Notes: a model not told the origin generated them from the sequence alone. 64,000 nt of DNA from Paracoccus gahaiensis (GCF_005048225.1 NZ_SUNI01000005.1:124001-188000); one strand, 5' to 3'. Numbered from the stretch's first letter, positions 30,839 through 40,548 are shown. Numbers and translations are program-made.

Positions 30839-31729
30839 TCAGCTGGGGGGAGGCCGGCGCACCGGCGGTGCCTTGGACAGCTGCACGGCGAGAATCCCCA
30901 GCATGATGATCGCCACGCCGATCACGTCGCCCGCGCCCAGATCCTCGCCCAGCAGCAGGGCGGCGGTGGCGACGCCGAAGAAGGGCGTCAGGAAATGGAA
31001 GGTCGCCGCGCGCACCGCGCCGATCCGGCCCACCAGCAGGAACCACACCCAGGTCGCCAGCAGCCCCGGCACGACCGCCGTATAGAGGAACGCGACGATC
31101 AGGCGCGGGGTATAGGTGACGGTCCAGTCCTCGACCCAGGGCGCGATCAGGCCCAGGGTCACCGCGCCCACCAGCATCTGCAGGCCCACGATCATCATCA
31201 CGTTGCCGCCCGAACTGGCGCCGCGCACCGTCAGCGTGGCCACGGCCAGCGCCAGGGCTGCGACGAAGCACATGACGATGCCGGTCGGGTCGCTGCCGCC
31301 CTGCAGCCGCGCGCCCATGATGATCGCCACGCCCAAGACCCCCAGCAGCAGCCCGCCGGTGCCCATCGGGCGCAGGCGCTCGCCCATCAGCGTCCAGCCA
31401 AGAAAGGCCACCAGCAGCGGCATGGTCGCGGCGATGATCGAGGCCAGTCCCGCCTCGATCCACTGCATCGCCGTCCAGTTCAGCCCCAGATAGAGCGCGT
31501 TCTGGCACAGGCCCAGGATCACCACCGCGCGCCATTGCATCCGCGTCAGCCCCCGCCAGCTCTGCCCCATCGCCAAGGCGATCAGGATGCCGATGCCGCC
31601 CGACAGCGCAAAGCGCAGTGCCAGCGACAGCAGCGGCGGCGCCTCGGTCACGATCATCCGGGTCGAGGTGAAGGCCGAGGCCCACATCACCGCAAACCCG
31701 AGGCCCATCAGCAGCGCACGAACATCCAT
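30839..31729 (-). CDS. EamA/DMT-family transporter
   Basis: Membrane protein of 296 aa with ten predicted helices in two EamA repeats (first from MDVRALLMGLGFAVMWASAFTSTRM, second from about residue 150). Such proteins export amino acids or other small metabolites; the substrate is unknown. ATG 31729 fits the family N-terminus; a start 58 codons earlier adds a non-membrane tail. It lies between hup and the repair operon on the same strand. Confidence 0.85.
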   Translation of the reverse strand: MDVRALLMGLGFAVMWASAFTSTRMIVTEAPPLLSLALRFALSGGIGILIALAMGQSWRGLTRMQWRAVVILGLCQNALYLGLNWTAMQWIEAGLASIIAATMPLLVAFLGWTLMGERLRPMGTGGLLLGVLGVAIIMGARLQGGSDPTGIVMCFVAALALAVATLTVRGASSGGNVMMIVGLQMLVGAVTLGLIAPWVEDWTVTYTPRLIVAFLYTAVVPGLLATWVWFLLVGRIGAVRAATFHFLTPFFGVATAALLLGEDLGAGDVIGVAIIMLGILAVQLSKAPPVRRPPPS

Positions 31730-31863
31730 GGCGGAGGCCTTTCTTGCAGGTGATGCAAAACGGCTAGCAGAGCGGTCCTGCGGCGGAAAGGCGCAAACGT
31801 GACCCCCCGGCAGGATTGCCGAAACCGGCGGCAGCCGGGGCACAGCAAGGGCGGGCAGAATGG

Positions 31864-31894
31864 AAAAAGGGGCCGCGCCCGAAGGCGCGACCCC
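31864..31894 (-). terminator. Terminator of hup
   Basis: On the minus strand GGGGTCGCGCC pairs with GGCGCGGCCCC (one mismatch) around TTCG, followed by TTTTT. It begins about 24 bases after the hup stop codon. Confidence 0.8.
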
Positions 31895-31918
31895 TGATGT
31901 CATCGGCTCAGGCCGGGA

Positions 31919-32218
31919 TCAGCTGTTGACGCTGTCCTTGAGGGCCTTGGCGATGGTGAACTTGACCTGCTTGTCGGCGGGCTTGGTCATCATTTCCTGG
32001 GTCTGCGGATTGCGGACCTGACGCTCGGGGCGTGCGCGGCAGGCGATCTTGCCCAGGCCGGGCAGGGTGACCGCGCCGCCACCGGCGACTTCGCGGGTCA
32101 CGACCGCCACGATCGCGTCCAGCGCGGCCGTGGCCGATTTCTTGTCCGAACCCATTTCCTCGGCGATGGTCGCCACCAGTTGGGTTTTGGTCATCGGTTT
32201 TGCAGCAGCCGTAGCCAT
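31919..32218 (-). CDS. hup: HU-family DNA-binding protein
   Basis: Nucleoid protein of 99 aa. After an alanine-rich start (MATAAAKPMTKTQLVATIAE) comes the HU core with the DNA-binding arm GKIACRARPERQVRNPQT. AGGAGACAGACC precedes the ATG at 32218, deciding it over a longer frame. The arm sequence departs slightly from the classic R-x-R-N-P but keeps RNPQT. Single-gene unit with its own terminator. Confidence 0.93.
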   Translation of the reverse strand: MATAAAKPMTKTQLVATIAEEMGSDKKSATAALDAIVAVVTREVAGGGAVTLPGLGKIACRARPERQVRNPQTQEMMTKPADKQVKFTIAKALKDSVNS

Positions 32219-32365
32219 GGTCTGTCTCCTCTTGCCCTGTTCCGACGGGCCCACAAATTGCGCCTTTTGCGGCATAACGCCTGCTACACACGGTTTTCAC
32301 CGGCAGATCAAGCCTTTTTCGCCCGACGCGCGAAAACCTGCATTTGCTGGCGTTTTGTCGCCACG

Positions 32366-33850
32366 TCAGAGAAATGCCGTCTCGGTGAAGGATCGCAGCT
32401 TGCGGGAATGAATCCGCTCCAGCGGCATCTCGCGCAGCTTCTCCATCGCCCTTATGCCGATCAGCAGGTGGTTGGCGACCTGGGTGCGGTAGAAATCGGT
32501 GGCCATGCCGGGCAGCTTCAGCTCTCCGTGCAGGGGCTTGTCGCTGACGCACAGAAGCGTGCCATAGGGCACCCGGAACCGGAAGCCGTTGGCGGCGATG
32601 GTCGCGCTTTCCATGTCCAGCGCCACGGCCCGCGACAGCGACAGGCGGTGGACCGGCCCGGACTGGTCGCGCAACTCCCAGTTGCGGTTGTCGATGGTGG
32701 CGACGGTGCCGGTGCGCATGATGCGCTTCAGCTCGTAGCCGTCCAGCTGCGTGACCTCGGCCACGGCCTGCTGCAGGGCGACCTGTACCTCGGCCAAAGC
32801 GGGGATCGGCACCCACACCGGCAGGTCGTCGTCCAGCACGTGATCCTCGCGCAGATAGGCATGAGCCAGCACGAAATCGCCAAGCGACTGGCTGTTCCTG
32901 AGACCCGCGCAATGGCCGACCATCAGCCAGACATGCGGGCGCAGCACCGCGATGTGGTCGGTGGCGGTCTTGGCGTTGGACGGGCCCACGCCGATATTGA
33001 CCAGCGTGATCCCCTGCCCGCCCGCCCGTTTGAGGTGATAGGTCGGCATCTGCGGCATCTTGGACAGAGGCGTGATCTGGCCCTGCGGGTCGGTGATCTG
33101 CTGGTTTCCCGGCGCGACGAAGCCGGTATAGCCTAGGGAGGGGTCCGACAGGGCACGGCGCGCGAAGGCCTCGAACTCGTCGACATAGAACTGGTAGTTG
33201 GTGAACAGCACGAAGTTCTGGAAATGCTCGGGCGCGGTGGCGGTGTAATGGGCCAGCCGTGCCAGCGAATAGTCGACGCGCTGCGCGGTGAAGGCCGCCA
33301 GATGCTGGCTGCCATCGGGCATGGGCCCGGCCACCCCGTTGACGATGTCGTCGTTCATGGTGTTCAGGTCGGGCACGTCGAAGACGTCGCGCAGGCTGAA
33401 ATCCAGCACGCCCTCCTGCGGGACGGCCAGATCGCTTTGCGCGGCGACGGCGAAATGGACGGGCATCGGCGTGTCCGAGGGGCCGATGCTGACCGGGACG
33501 CCGTGATTCTTGACCAAGAGGCCCAGCTGCTCGACCAGATAGCTGCCGAAAAGATCGGGCCGGGTGATCGTCGCCGCATAGACGCCCGGCGCCACGACAT
33601 GGCCGAAGGACAGGCGGCTGTCGATCTTGCCATGCGTGGGCACGACCAGCCGCACCTCGGGATAGAAGGCGCGATAGCGCGCCTGAGGCGCCGCGCCGTT
33701 CAGGATGGCGGTGAAATGGTCCAGCAGGAATCCCGTCGCCTGAGCATAAAGCGCCTGCAGATGGTCCACGGCCTGGGCCGCGTCGGTGAAGTCGCGGCGG
33801 GGCTGGGGCTGCGGGCTGCTGACGGGCAGAAAGCGGGAATCTGGGGTCAT
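32366..33850 (-). CDS. amn: AMP nucleosidase
   Basis: Enzyme of 494 aa that hydrolyses AMP to adenine and ribose 5-phosphate, balancing adenylate pools. The N-terminal regulatory domain occupies about 1-190. The catalytic phosphorylase-like domain contains NIGVGPSNAKTATDHIAVLRPH and GHCAGLRNSQSLGDFVLAHAY. Length matches the Escherichia coli protein (about 484 aa). Transcribed alone on the minus strand, divergent from the SDR gene. Confidence 0.92.
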   Translation of the reverse strand: MTPDSRFLPVSSPQPQPRRDFTDAAQAVDHLQALYAQATGFLLDHFTAILNGAAPQARYRAFYPEVRLVVPTHGKIDSRLSFGHVVAPGVYAATITRPDLFGSYLVEQLGLLVKNHGVPVSIGPSDTPMPVHFAVAAQSDLAVPQEGVLDFSLRDVFDVPDLNTMNDDIVNGVAGPMPDGSQHLAAFTAQRVDYSLARLAHYTATAPEHFQNFVLFTNYQFYVDEFEAFARRALSDPSLGYTGFVAPGNQQITDPQGQITPLSKMPQMPTYHLKRAGGQGITLVNIGVGPSNAKTATDHIAVLRPHVWLMVGHCAGLRNSQSLGDFVLAHAYLREDHVLDDDLPVWVPIPALAEVQVALQQAVAEVTQLDGYELKRIMRTGTVATIDNRNWELRDQSGPVHRLSLSRAVALDMESATIAANGFRFRVPYGTLLCVSDKPLHGELKLPGMATDFYRTQVANHLLIGIRAMEKLREMPLERIHSRKLRSFTETAFL

Positions 33851-33945
33851 CTGGTCTGGTCCTTCCGGTTGCCCTGACCCTGCCAGCAGGCTGCCCGGCA
33901 GGCAAGCATCTGGCGCCGCCCGTCGCGCGCCGTTACGGTGTGGTC

Positions 33946-34803
33946 ATGAAGATGCTCGTATTCGGCCATGGCTATTCCGCCGGCTATCTGACGCCCCTGC
34001 TGACCGCGCGGGGCTGGCAGGTCACCGGCACCACCCGCAGCGACGCGGACCGCGTGGCGGCCTGCGGCGCCACCCCCCTGATCTGGCCCGGCCAGGAGGA
34101 CGCGGTGCGCGCCGCCATCCCCGATGCCGACGCGATCCTGGTCTCGACCGCGCCGGGGGACGAGGGCGACCCGGTGCTGCACGCCTTTCGCAACGACCTG
34201 ACCCGCGCCCGGCCGCGCTGGCTGGGCTATCTGTCCACCACCGGCGTCTATGGCGACCGGCAGGGAGGCTGGGTCGACGAGGACAGCGAGCTGGACGGAT
34301 CGGGCGCCCGCGGCCAGGCCCGCATCCGGGCCGAGGCCGACTGGCGCGCGCTGGCGCGCGCCCATGGCCTGCCGCTGCATATCTTCCGGCTGGCGGGGAT
34401 CTATGGCCCCGGGCGCGGGCCGTTCCAGAAGGTCCGCGACGGCACCGCGCGACGGATCATCAAGCCGGGGCAGGTCTTCTCGCGCATCCATGTCGAGGAT
34501 ATCGCGCAGGTGCTGCTGGCTTCGATCGACGCGCCCGCACCCATCGGGATCTACAACGTCTGCGACGATGACCCGGCCCCTCCGCAGGACGTGATCGCCC
34601 ATGCAGCACGGCTTCTGGGCCTGCCCGTCCCGCCCGAGGTGCCGTTCGACCAGGCGCAGATGTCGCCCATGGCGCGGTCCTTCTATGCCGACAGCAAGCG
34701 GGTCCGGAACGACCGCATCACCCGCGACCTGGGGGTGCGGCTGCGCTATCCCGACTATCGCAGCGGCCTGGCGGCGCTGCTGGCCGCCGAAGAACACGGC
34801 TGA
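33946..34803 (+). CDS. SDR-family NAD(P)-dependent epimerase/dehydratase-like protein (YeeZ-like)
   Basis: Rossmann-fold protein of 285 aa. It starts MKMLVFGHGYSAGYL with the nucleotide-binding glycines, then has STTGVYGDRQGGWVDE, typical of atypical SDRs. RLAGIYGPGRGPF contains the YGPGR motif of sugar-nucleotide epimerase relatives. The substrate is unknown. ATG 33946 is preferred over GTG 33940. It lies upstream of the UbiH-family gene with a 49-base gap. Confidence 0.8.
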   Translation: MKMLVFGHGYSAGYLTPLLTARGWQVTGTTRSDADRVAACGATPLIWPGQEDAVRAAIPDADAILVSTAPGDEGDPVLHAFRNDLTRARPRWLGYLSTTGVYGDRQGGWVDEDSELDGSGARGQARIRAEADWRALARAHGLPLHIFRLAGIYGPGRGPFQKVRDGTARRIIKPGQVFSRIHVEDIAQVLLASIDAPAPIGIYNVCDDDPAPPQDVIAHAARLLGLPVPPEVPFDQAQMSPMARSFYADSKRVRNDRITRDLGVRLRYPDYRSGLAALLAAEEHG

Positions 34804-34852
34804 GGCCCCGCGCCGCATTGCCTTCAACTTGTCCCCATGCATTGATCCGCAA

Positions 34853-36076
34853 ATGAAACATGACGTTGATGTTCTGATTGCCGGGGGCGGGCTGAACGGC
34901 CCGACCTTGGCGCTGGCGCTGGCCGGCGCGGGCCTGTCGGTGGCGGTGGTCGATCCGCGCCCCGCGACCGCCCGCTCGGGCGAGGGGTTCGACGGGCGCG
35001 CCTATGCGCTGGCCCTGGCCTCGGTCCGGCTGCTGACGGCGCTGGACCTGTGGGCGGAACTGGCGGACGACAGCCAGCCCATCCGCCAGGTCAAGGCGTC
35101 CCAAGGCCGCCCCGGCGACGGCGCGGCTCCGTTCTTTTTGCATTTCGACAGCGCCGAGACCGAAGACGGCCCGGTGGGCCACATGCTGGAGGACCGCTTC
35201 CTGCACCGCGCGCTGATGGCCGCGATGGCGGACCGGGTCACGCATCTGCCCGGGATCTCGGTCACCGGCCAGGAGCCCGGCCCGGCGGGCGTCACCGTCA
35301 CGCTGTCGGACGGGCGGCGGATGCAGGCGCGGCTGCTGGTCGGCGCGGACGGGCGCGGATCGGGCGTGGCGTCCCGCGCGGGCATCCGGCGGCAGGGCTG
35401 GGATTACGGCCAGACCGCGCTGGTCGCGGCCATCGACCACGACCTGCCGCACGAGGGCATCGCGCATCAGTACTTCATGGCAACCGGGCCGCTGGCGATC
35501 CTGCCGCTGCCCGGCAACCGCTCCAGCGTGGTCTGGTCCGAGACGCGGGCCAATGCCGGCGCCATCGCGGCCCTGTCGGATGACGACTTCCTGGCCGTGC
35601 TGCGCCCGCGCTTCGGCGATTTCCTGGGCGGATTGCGGCGGGCCGGGCCGCGCTTCACCTATCCGCTCAGCCTGTCTCTGGCCGAACGCTATGCCGCGCC
35701 CCGCGTGGCGCTGGTGGGCGATGCGGCGCATGGGGTCCATCCCGTGGCGGGGCAGGGGCTGAACCTGGGCCTGCGCGACGTGGCCGCCCTGGCCGAGGTG
35801 CTGGTCGAGGCCGCACGGCGCGGCGAGGAGATCGGCAGCGAGCTGGTGCTGGAACGGTATCAGGGCTGGCGCCGCTTCGACGGCACGGCGCTGGCCTTGG
35901 GCATGGACGGGGTGAATCGGCTGTTCGGGACCGACAACGCGCTGATCTCGGCCCTGCGGGGCGCGGGGATGGGGATCGTCACGGCGCTGCCGGGGCTGCG
36001 CCGGGGCTTCATGCGGCAGGCGGCGGGCCTGTCCGTCGATCCGATGCCGCGCCTGCTGGCGGGACGCGCGCTCTAG
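34853..36076 (+). CDS. UbiH/UbiF/COQ6-family FAD-dependent hydroxylase
   Basis: Flavoprotein monooxygenase of 407 aa of the ubiquinone hydroxylase family. The FAD-binding GxGxxG is IAGGGLNGPTLALAL at the start. The second motif is LVGADGRGSGVA, and the third is ALVGDAAHGVHPVAGQGLNLG. Members hydroxylate the ubiquinone ring at one of several positions; the exact position cannot be told by eye. The ATG at 34853 gives the FAD motif a normal start. Confidence 0.88.
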   Translation: MKHDVDVLIAGGGLNGPTLALALAGAGLSVAVVDPRPATARSGEGFDGRAYALALASVRLLTALDLWAELADDSQPIRQVKASQGRPGDGAAPFFLHFDSAETEDGPVGHMLEDRFLHRALMAAMADRVTHLPGISVTGQEPGPAGVTVTLSDGRRMQARLLVGADGRGSGVASRAGIRRQGWDYGQTALVAAIDHDLPHEGIAHQYFMATGPLAILPLPGNRSSVVWSETRANAGAIAALSDDDFLAVLRPRFGDFLGGLRRAGPRFTYPLSLSLAERYAAPRVALVGDAAHGVHPVAGQGLNLGLRDVAALAEVLVEAARRGEEIGSELVLERYQGWRRFDGTALALGMDGVNRLFGTDNALISALRGAGMGIVTALPGLRRGFMRQAAGLSVDPMPRLLAGRAL

Positions 36077-36132
36077 CGGGTGGCGGTGATCGCGGTTTCG
36101 CGCCATAGGGGGCGTGCATTCCGAGGGGCCCC

Positions 36133-37059
36133 ATGACGCATGATCACATGACGCTCGATCAGTTTCTGCAGGATCTGGACCGCGACATCCGCGCCGAGGG
36201 CGATTGGGGCGAAGTCGCCGATTACATCCCCGAACTGGGCCGGATCGACCCGGCCCAGTTCGGCATGGCCATCGCCTTGGCGGACGGTCAGGTGCTGACC
36301 GCGGGGCAGGCGGGCCAGCGCTTCTCGATCCAGTCGGTCAGCAAGGTCTTTGCCTTGGCCTGCGTGCTGGGCCGGATCGGCGAACAGCTGTGGCGGCGGG
36401 TCGGGCGCGAGCCCTCGGGCGACCGCTTCGATTCGATCCTGCTGCTGGAGCAGGAGAAGGGCCGCCCCCGCAATCCCTTCATCAACGCGGGCGCGCTGGT
36501 CGTCACCGACGAGCTGCTGACCGGGCGCAGCCCCCGGCAGGCGCTGGCCGAGATCCTGGCCTTCGTGCGCGCGGCCGCCGAGGATGACGACATCCATATC
36601 GACAAGGCGGTGGCCCGGTCCGAGGCCGGCTCCGGGCACAGGAATACTGCGCTGGTCCATTACCTGCGCAGCTTCGGCAACCTGAAGGCGCCGCCCGATC
36701 ACGTGCTGGGCACCTATATCCATCAATGCGCCATCGAGATGAGCTGCGTGCAGCTGGCCCGCGCCGGACGGGTGATCGCCGGGCTGGATTGCGCGCCCGT
36801 GCTGCTGTCGCCGGTCAAGCAGCGGCGGATCAACGCGATGATGATGACCTGCGGGCAATATGACGGGTCGGGGAACTTCGCCTTCCGCGTGGGGATGCCC
36901 GCGAAATCCGGCGTGGGCGGGGGGCTTCTGGTGATCGCGCCGGGCAAGGCCTCGATCGCGATCTGGTCGCCGGGGCTGGATGGCTGGGGCAATTCGCGCA
37001 TGGGGACGCTGGCCGCCGAGCGGCTGGCCGAGTTCACGGGCTGGTCGGTCTTCGGCTGA
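36133..37059 (+). CDS. glsA: Glutaminase A
   Basis: Serine-dependent glutaminase of 308 aa that hydrolyses glutamine to glutamate and ammonia. The beta-lactamase-like SxxK catalytic pair is S68-V-S-K71 in [24 protein letters not shown] and the GGGLL segment near the C-terminus are also family signatures. Single gene ending in a convergent intergenic region that holds a dispersed repeat. Confidence 0.94.
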   Translation: MTHDHMTLDQFLQDLDRDIRAEGDWGEVADYIPELGRIDPAQFGMAIALADGQVLTAGQAGQRFSIQSVSKVFALACVLGRIGEQLWRRVGREPSGDRFDSILLLEQEKGRPRNPFINAGALVVTDELLTGRSPRQALAEILAFVRAAAEDDDIHIDKAVARSEAGSGHRNTALVHYLRSFGNLKAPPDHVLGTYIHQCAIEMSCVQLARAGRVIAGLDCAPVLLSPVKQRRINAMMMTCGQYDGSGNFAFRVGMPAKSGVGGGLLVIAPGKASIAIWSPGLDGWGNSRMGTLAAERLAEFTGWSVFG

Positions 37060-37074
37060 GCGCCGCGCGGCGGC

Positions 37075-37153
37075 GAGGGGAGAGGGGGGCTGCCGGCCCC
37101 CCTCTTGGCCTGCGGCCAATTCACCCCCCGGGGATATTTCTGCCAAGATGAAA
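37075..37153 (-). repeat. Dispersed GC-rich dyad repeat, copy 2
   Basis: Contains GGGGGGCTGCCGGCCCCCC, a second small dyad (TTGGCCTGCGGCCAA) and CCCCCCGGGGATATTTCTGCCAAG. It fills the gap between the convergent glsA and udgX genes and may serve as terminator for both. It is the most divergent full-length copy. Confidence 0.7.
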
Positions 37154-38575
37154 TCAGGCGGTGAGTTCGGCGGCGCGGGTCAGGTCGGCGCGCAGTTCCG
37201 CCAGCGCCGCGGGGGCGCGGTCGGGGGGCAGGCGCAGGATCAGGCTGGGATGCCAGGTGATGAGGACCGGGCCGCCGTCGAAGGCGGGCTCGATCGTGCC
37301 GCGACGGGGGGTCAGCGGCTTGCGGTTGCCGGTCAGGGCGAAGGCCGCGGTGGCGCCGAGCGCCAGGGTCAGGCGCGGGGCGGTGAAGCGGCGTTCGAGG
37401 TCCAGCCACCAGCGGCAATGCTCGATATGGGGGCGGTCGGGGGTCTGGTGCATCCGCCGCTTGCCGCGCGGGGTGAAGCGGAAATGCTTGACGGCATTGG
37501 TCAGCCAGGCGCGGTCGGCGGGCAGGTCGGCCTCGGCCATGGTGCGGCGCAGAAGCTGGCCTGCGGGGCCGACGAAGGGCTTGCCCTGCAGATCCTCGTG
37601 ATCGCCCGGGGCCTCGCCCACGATCATCAGGGGCGCGGTGGGGGCGCCCGTGCCCCAGACGGTCTGGGTCGCGGCATGGCAGAGATCGCAGCGCGTGCAG
37701 CGGGCGGCCCGGGAGGCGGCCTGGTCCAGCGTTTCGGGCAGGCTGTCGTCGGGCTGCTGGCGCAGGCGGGCGGTGATCTTGGGCGCGAAGGCCGGGGCGT
37801 CGCTGGCGCCGGCGTCGCGCATGGCCTGCACCCGGCGCGGGGCATCGGCCAGCATCTCGGGGATCAGCCGCGTCTCGGGCAGGTTCTTCCAGTATTTCTT
37901 CGGCATCTCGGACCGCATGGCGTTGGTCTTGATGCGGGCCGGGTTGAAGATATTGGCGAAATAGGTCTGCCACAGGACGTGGTTCGCATCGTCGGGCAGG
38001 TCGGGGCGCGGGGCCGGGTCGTCATAGGCGATGCCCGCGCCGGTGAAGCGGGCGGTCCCCTCGGGCGTGGCGATCAGCCAGTCCATGTCGGCGAAGCGCT
38101 TGGCGAAGAACGGCGTGCCGGCCTCGAGGATCGGGTGTTCGGGTTCAAACCAGGCGCCGAAGCTGCGGCGGGGGCCGTCCGAGGGCAGTTCGTGGAAGCG
38201 GACGAAGGCGTGCATCTTGTGGATGTCGCGGCGCACCGACTTGGCCAGCCGCGTCAGCCGGTCCAGCATCGGATCGGCGGGGTTGCTCAGGTAGCGCCGA
38301 TCGGACTGCGCCCGGATCAGTGCGGCGTAGAGCAGCGACCAGCGTTCCGGGTCGGAATGGCTGGCGACCTGGCGGGCCAGTTGCAGGAAGTCCTGCGTGG
38401 CGGTGACCGGGTGATTGCCGGGCGGCGGCAGGGGGTCGGCGCCGAAGAGATCGGGGGGCGTGTCGGGATCGGCCCAGGTCACCTCCTCGGGGGGGATGCG
38501 GGCGGAGGCCAGGTCGCGGGCCGCCGCGCGCCAGGCGTCGAAGCGGCCGAAGCGCGGCAGCGGGACGCGGATCAT
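37154..38575 (-). CDS. udgX: UdgX-family uracil-DNA glycosylase fused to a DUF4130 domain
   Basis: Two-domain protein of 473 aa. The N-terminal part (about 1-245) resembles the DUF4130 protein that often accompanies the radical SAM repair protein. The C-terminal UdgX domain has GEAPGDHEDLQGKPFVGPAG (about 320-340), CxxCxLC-type cluster cysteines before it (CTRCDLC), and the R-loop GKRRMHQTP. Its histidine corresponds to the residue that in UdgX links covalently to the abasic site after uracil removal. The start overlaps the radical SAM stop (TGATG). LexA control is likely. Confidence 0.92.
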   Translation of the reverse strand: MIRVPLPRFGRFDAWRAAARDLASARIPPEEVTWADPDTPPDLFGADPLPPPGNHPVTATQDFLQLARQVASHSDPERWSLLYAALIRAQSDRRYLSNPADPMLDRLTRLAKSVRRDIHKMHAFVRFHELPSDGPRRSFGAWFEPEHPILEAGTPFFAKRFADMDWLIATPEGTARFTGAGIAYDDPAPRPDLPDDANHVLWQTYFANIFNPARIKTNAMRSEMPKKYWKNLPETRLIPEMLADAPRRVQAMRDAGASDAPAFAPKITARLRQQPDDSLPETLDQAASRAARCTRCDLCHAATQTVWGTGAPTAPLMIVGEAPGDHEDLQGKPFVGPAGQLLRRTMAEADLPADRAWLTNAVKHFRFTPRGKRRMHQTPDRPHIEHCRWWLDLERRFTAPRLTLALGATAAFALTGNRKPLTPRRGTIEPAFDGGPVLITWHPSLILRLPPDRAPAALAELRADLTRAAELTA

Positions 38576-39807
38576 CAGAACAGGGACAGCTGTTCGGGCG
38601 GCGGCGCATAGCGGGCGCGCAGGCCCGCGCTGTCGGTCAGCGCGCCGGGGGTCCAGTCGGGCAGGGTCACGAAGGGCTGCGCCTTGGACATGATCGCGCC
38701 CATGCGCAGCAGGTCGGCGTAGCGCAGCGCCCCGTTGCGGCGCGCGGCCAGGATGCGGGTGACCGTCTTGGTGCCGAAGCCCGGCACGCGCAGCAGCATC
38801 TCGCGCGGGGCCTGGGCCACGTCGACGGGGAACTGCGCCCGGTTGGCTAGCGCCCAGGCCAGCTTGGGGTCGATGGCCAGATCCAGGTTGCCCGAGGGGT
38901 GGGCCGCGCCGATCTCGTCCGCGTCGAAGCCGTAGAAGCGCATCAGCCAGTCGGCCTGATACAGGCGATGCTCGCGCATCAGGGGCGGCTTGATCAGCGG
39001 CAGCGCGGCGGAGGCGTCGGGAATGGGCGAGAAGGCCGAGTAATAGACCCGCTTCAGCAGATAGCCGGAATAGAGATTGGCCGAGGTCGTCAGGATGTCG
39101 CGGTCGGTGGCCGCATCCGCGCCGATGATCATCTGCGTGGACTGGCCCGCGGGGGCGAAGCGGGGCGGGCGCTTGCCGGTATGGCTGCGGTCCTTGGCGG
39201 CCTCGCGGCCCAAGCGGACATCGGCCATGGCGGCGCGGATCGTCTCGGGCCGCTTTTCGGGGGCCAGCTGGCGCAGGCTGGCATCCTGGGGCAGCTCGAC
39301 ATTCACCGACAGGCGGTCCGCGAACAGGCCCGCCTGCGCGACCAGATCGGGCGAGGCGTCGGGGATGGTCTTCAGATGGATGTAGCCCTTGAAGCCATGC
39401 TCGATCCGCAGCATCCGCGCGATCCGGACCATGTCGCCCATGGTCTGATCGGGGCTGCGGATGATGCCCGAGGACAGGAACAGCCCCTCGATCATGTTGC
39501 GGCGATAGAATTCCAGCGTCAGCTTGACGACCTCTTCGGGCGAGAACCGGGCGCGTTCCACGTTGCTGCTGACGCGGTTGATGCAATAGGCGCAGTCATA
39601 GATGCAGAAGTTCGTCATCAGGATCTTCAAGAGGCTGATGCAGCGCCCATCCGGCGTATAGGCGTGGCAGATCCCCGAACCGCCCGCCGATCCGATCCCG
39701 CCCGAGCGCGAATCGCGCCGCGTCGTCCCGCTGGACGCGCAGGAGGCGTCGTATTTCGCCGCGTCCGACAGGATCGCCAGTTTCTGGTCGAGGGTGCGCT
39801 GTGCCAT
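38575..39807 (-). CDS. Putative DNA modification/repair radical SAM protein
   Basis: Radical SAM protein of 410 aa of the family always found with UdgX. The cluster motif CxxxCxxC is CIYDCAYC near residue 91. The C-terminal part has a helix-hairpin-helix-like segment (LRVPGFGTKTVTRILAARR), suggesting DNA binding. The reaction is not known. ATG 39807 is chosen because a perfect LexA box lies 13 bases upstream, inside any longer version. First gene of the two-gene SOS-type operon. Confidence 0.9.
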   Translation of the reverse strand: MAQRTLDQKLAILSDAAKYDASCASSGTTRRDSRSGGIGSAGGSGICHAYTPDGRCISLLKILMTNFCIYDCAYCINRVSSNVERARFSPEEVVKLTLEFYRRNMIEGLFLSSGIIRSPDQTMGDMVRIARMLRIEHGFKGYIHLKTIPDASPDLVAQAGLFADRLSVNVELPQDASLRQLAPEKRPETIRAAMADVRLGREAAKDRSHTGKRPPRFAPAGQSTQMIIGADAATDRDILTTSANLYSGYLLKRVYYSAFSPIPDASAALPLIKPPLMREHRLYQADWLMRFYGFDADEIGAAHPSGNLDLAIDPKLAWALANRAQFPVDVAQAPREMLLRVPGFGTKTVTRILAARRNGALRYADLLRMGAIMSKAQPFVTLPDWTPGALTDSAGLRARYAPPPEQLSLF

Positions 39808-39820
39808 ATGGGCAAGATAT

Positions 39821-39835
39821 GTTCCGTTTGTGTTC
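39821..39835 (-). promoter_or_regulatory. LexA box of the radical SAM-udgX operon
   Basis: GTTC-CGTTTGT-GTTC, a perfect match to the alphaproteobacterial SOS box GTTC-N7-GTTC (GAAC-N7-GAAC on the minus strand). It lies 13 bases before the start codon at 39807, where bound LexA would block transcription. The box consensus is established for Rhodobacter and relatives. Confidence 0.85.
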
Positions 39836-39957
39836 CCGACAAGGCGCCTGCATTGAAACAAATGATGCGGAACCGTCACGGGGCCGCGATTACTGCCTCA
39901 TCGTCCATCCGCCAGACGTGATGTGCATCGCGCAGGCGTTGGGATATGATCGAGGCC

Positions 39958-40548
39958 ATGAACATACGCACCCTCGCCCTCGCGCCCGCCCTTCTCGTCG
40001 CCATGGCCTTTCCGGCCTTGGCAGAACGCATCTCGCTGAATGAGATATCTCGCTATCTCAACAGCCTCACCACGGTCACCTCCGAATTCACGCAGATCAA
40101 TCCCGACGGCACGGTGTCCACCGGCACGGTCTATATCCAGCGCCCCGGCCGGGTGCGCTTCGAATACAACAACGACCCGACGCTGGTGCTGGCCTCGGGC
40201 GGCAACGTCGCCGTCTTCGATGGCAAGTCGAACAGCGGGCCGCAGCAATACCCGCTGTCGCAGACGCCGCTGTCGATCATCCTGGATGCGAATGTCGATC
40301 TGGGCCGTCAGGGCATGGTCACCGGCCATAGCGAGCAGAACAACGCCACCGTCGTCACCGCGCAGGATCCGCAGCGCCCGCAGAACGGCAATATCGCGAT
40401 GGTCTTCACCGCGCCCACCGAACTGCGCCAATGGGTCGTCACCGATGACAGCGGCCAGAAGACCACGGTGATCCTGGGCGAGATGGCCAAGGGCGGGTCC
40501 ATCCCCTCGTCGCGATTCTCGATCCAGTCCGAGATGGGGCGCCGCTGA
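39958..40548 (+). CDS. lolA: Outer-membrane lipoprotein carrier protein LolA-like
   Basis: Periplasmic protein of 196 aa that shuttles lipoproteins from the inner to the outer membrane. The signal peptide is MNIRTLALAPALLVAMAFPALA. The mature part begins with ISLNEISRYLNSLTTVTSEF and contains GRVRFEYNNDPTLVLASGG, both LolA-type. ATG 39958 starts the signal peptide; an ATG four codons earlier is possible. It is divergent from the LexA-controlled operon. Confidence 0.88.
   Translation: MNIRTLALAPALLVAMAFPALAERISLNEISRYLNSLTTVTSEFTQINPDGTVSTGTVYIQRPGRVRFEYNNDPTLVLASGGNVAVFDGKSNSGPQQYPLSQTPLSIILDANVDLGRQGMVTGHSEQNNATVVTAQDPQRPQNGNIAMVFTAPTELRQWVVTDDSGQKTTVILGEMAKGGSIPSSRFSIQSEMGRR

Noticed and set aside
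37154..39586. An 810-codon minus frame joining udgX with sequence from the radical SAM region
   Set aside because: The N-terminal half is an out-of-frame reading of the radical SAM gene; UdgX-DUF4130 starts properly at 38575.
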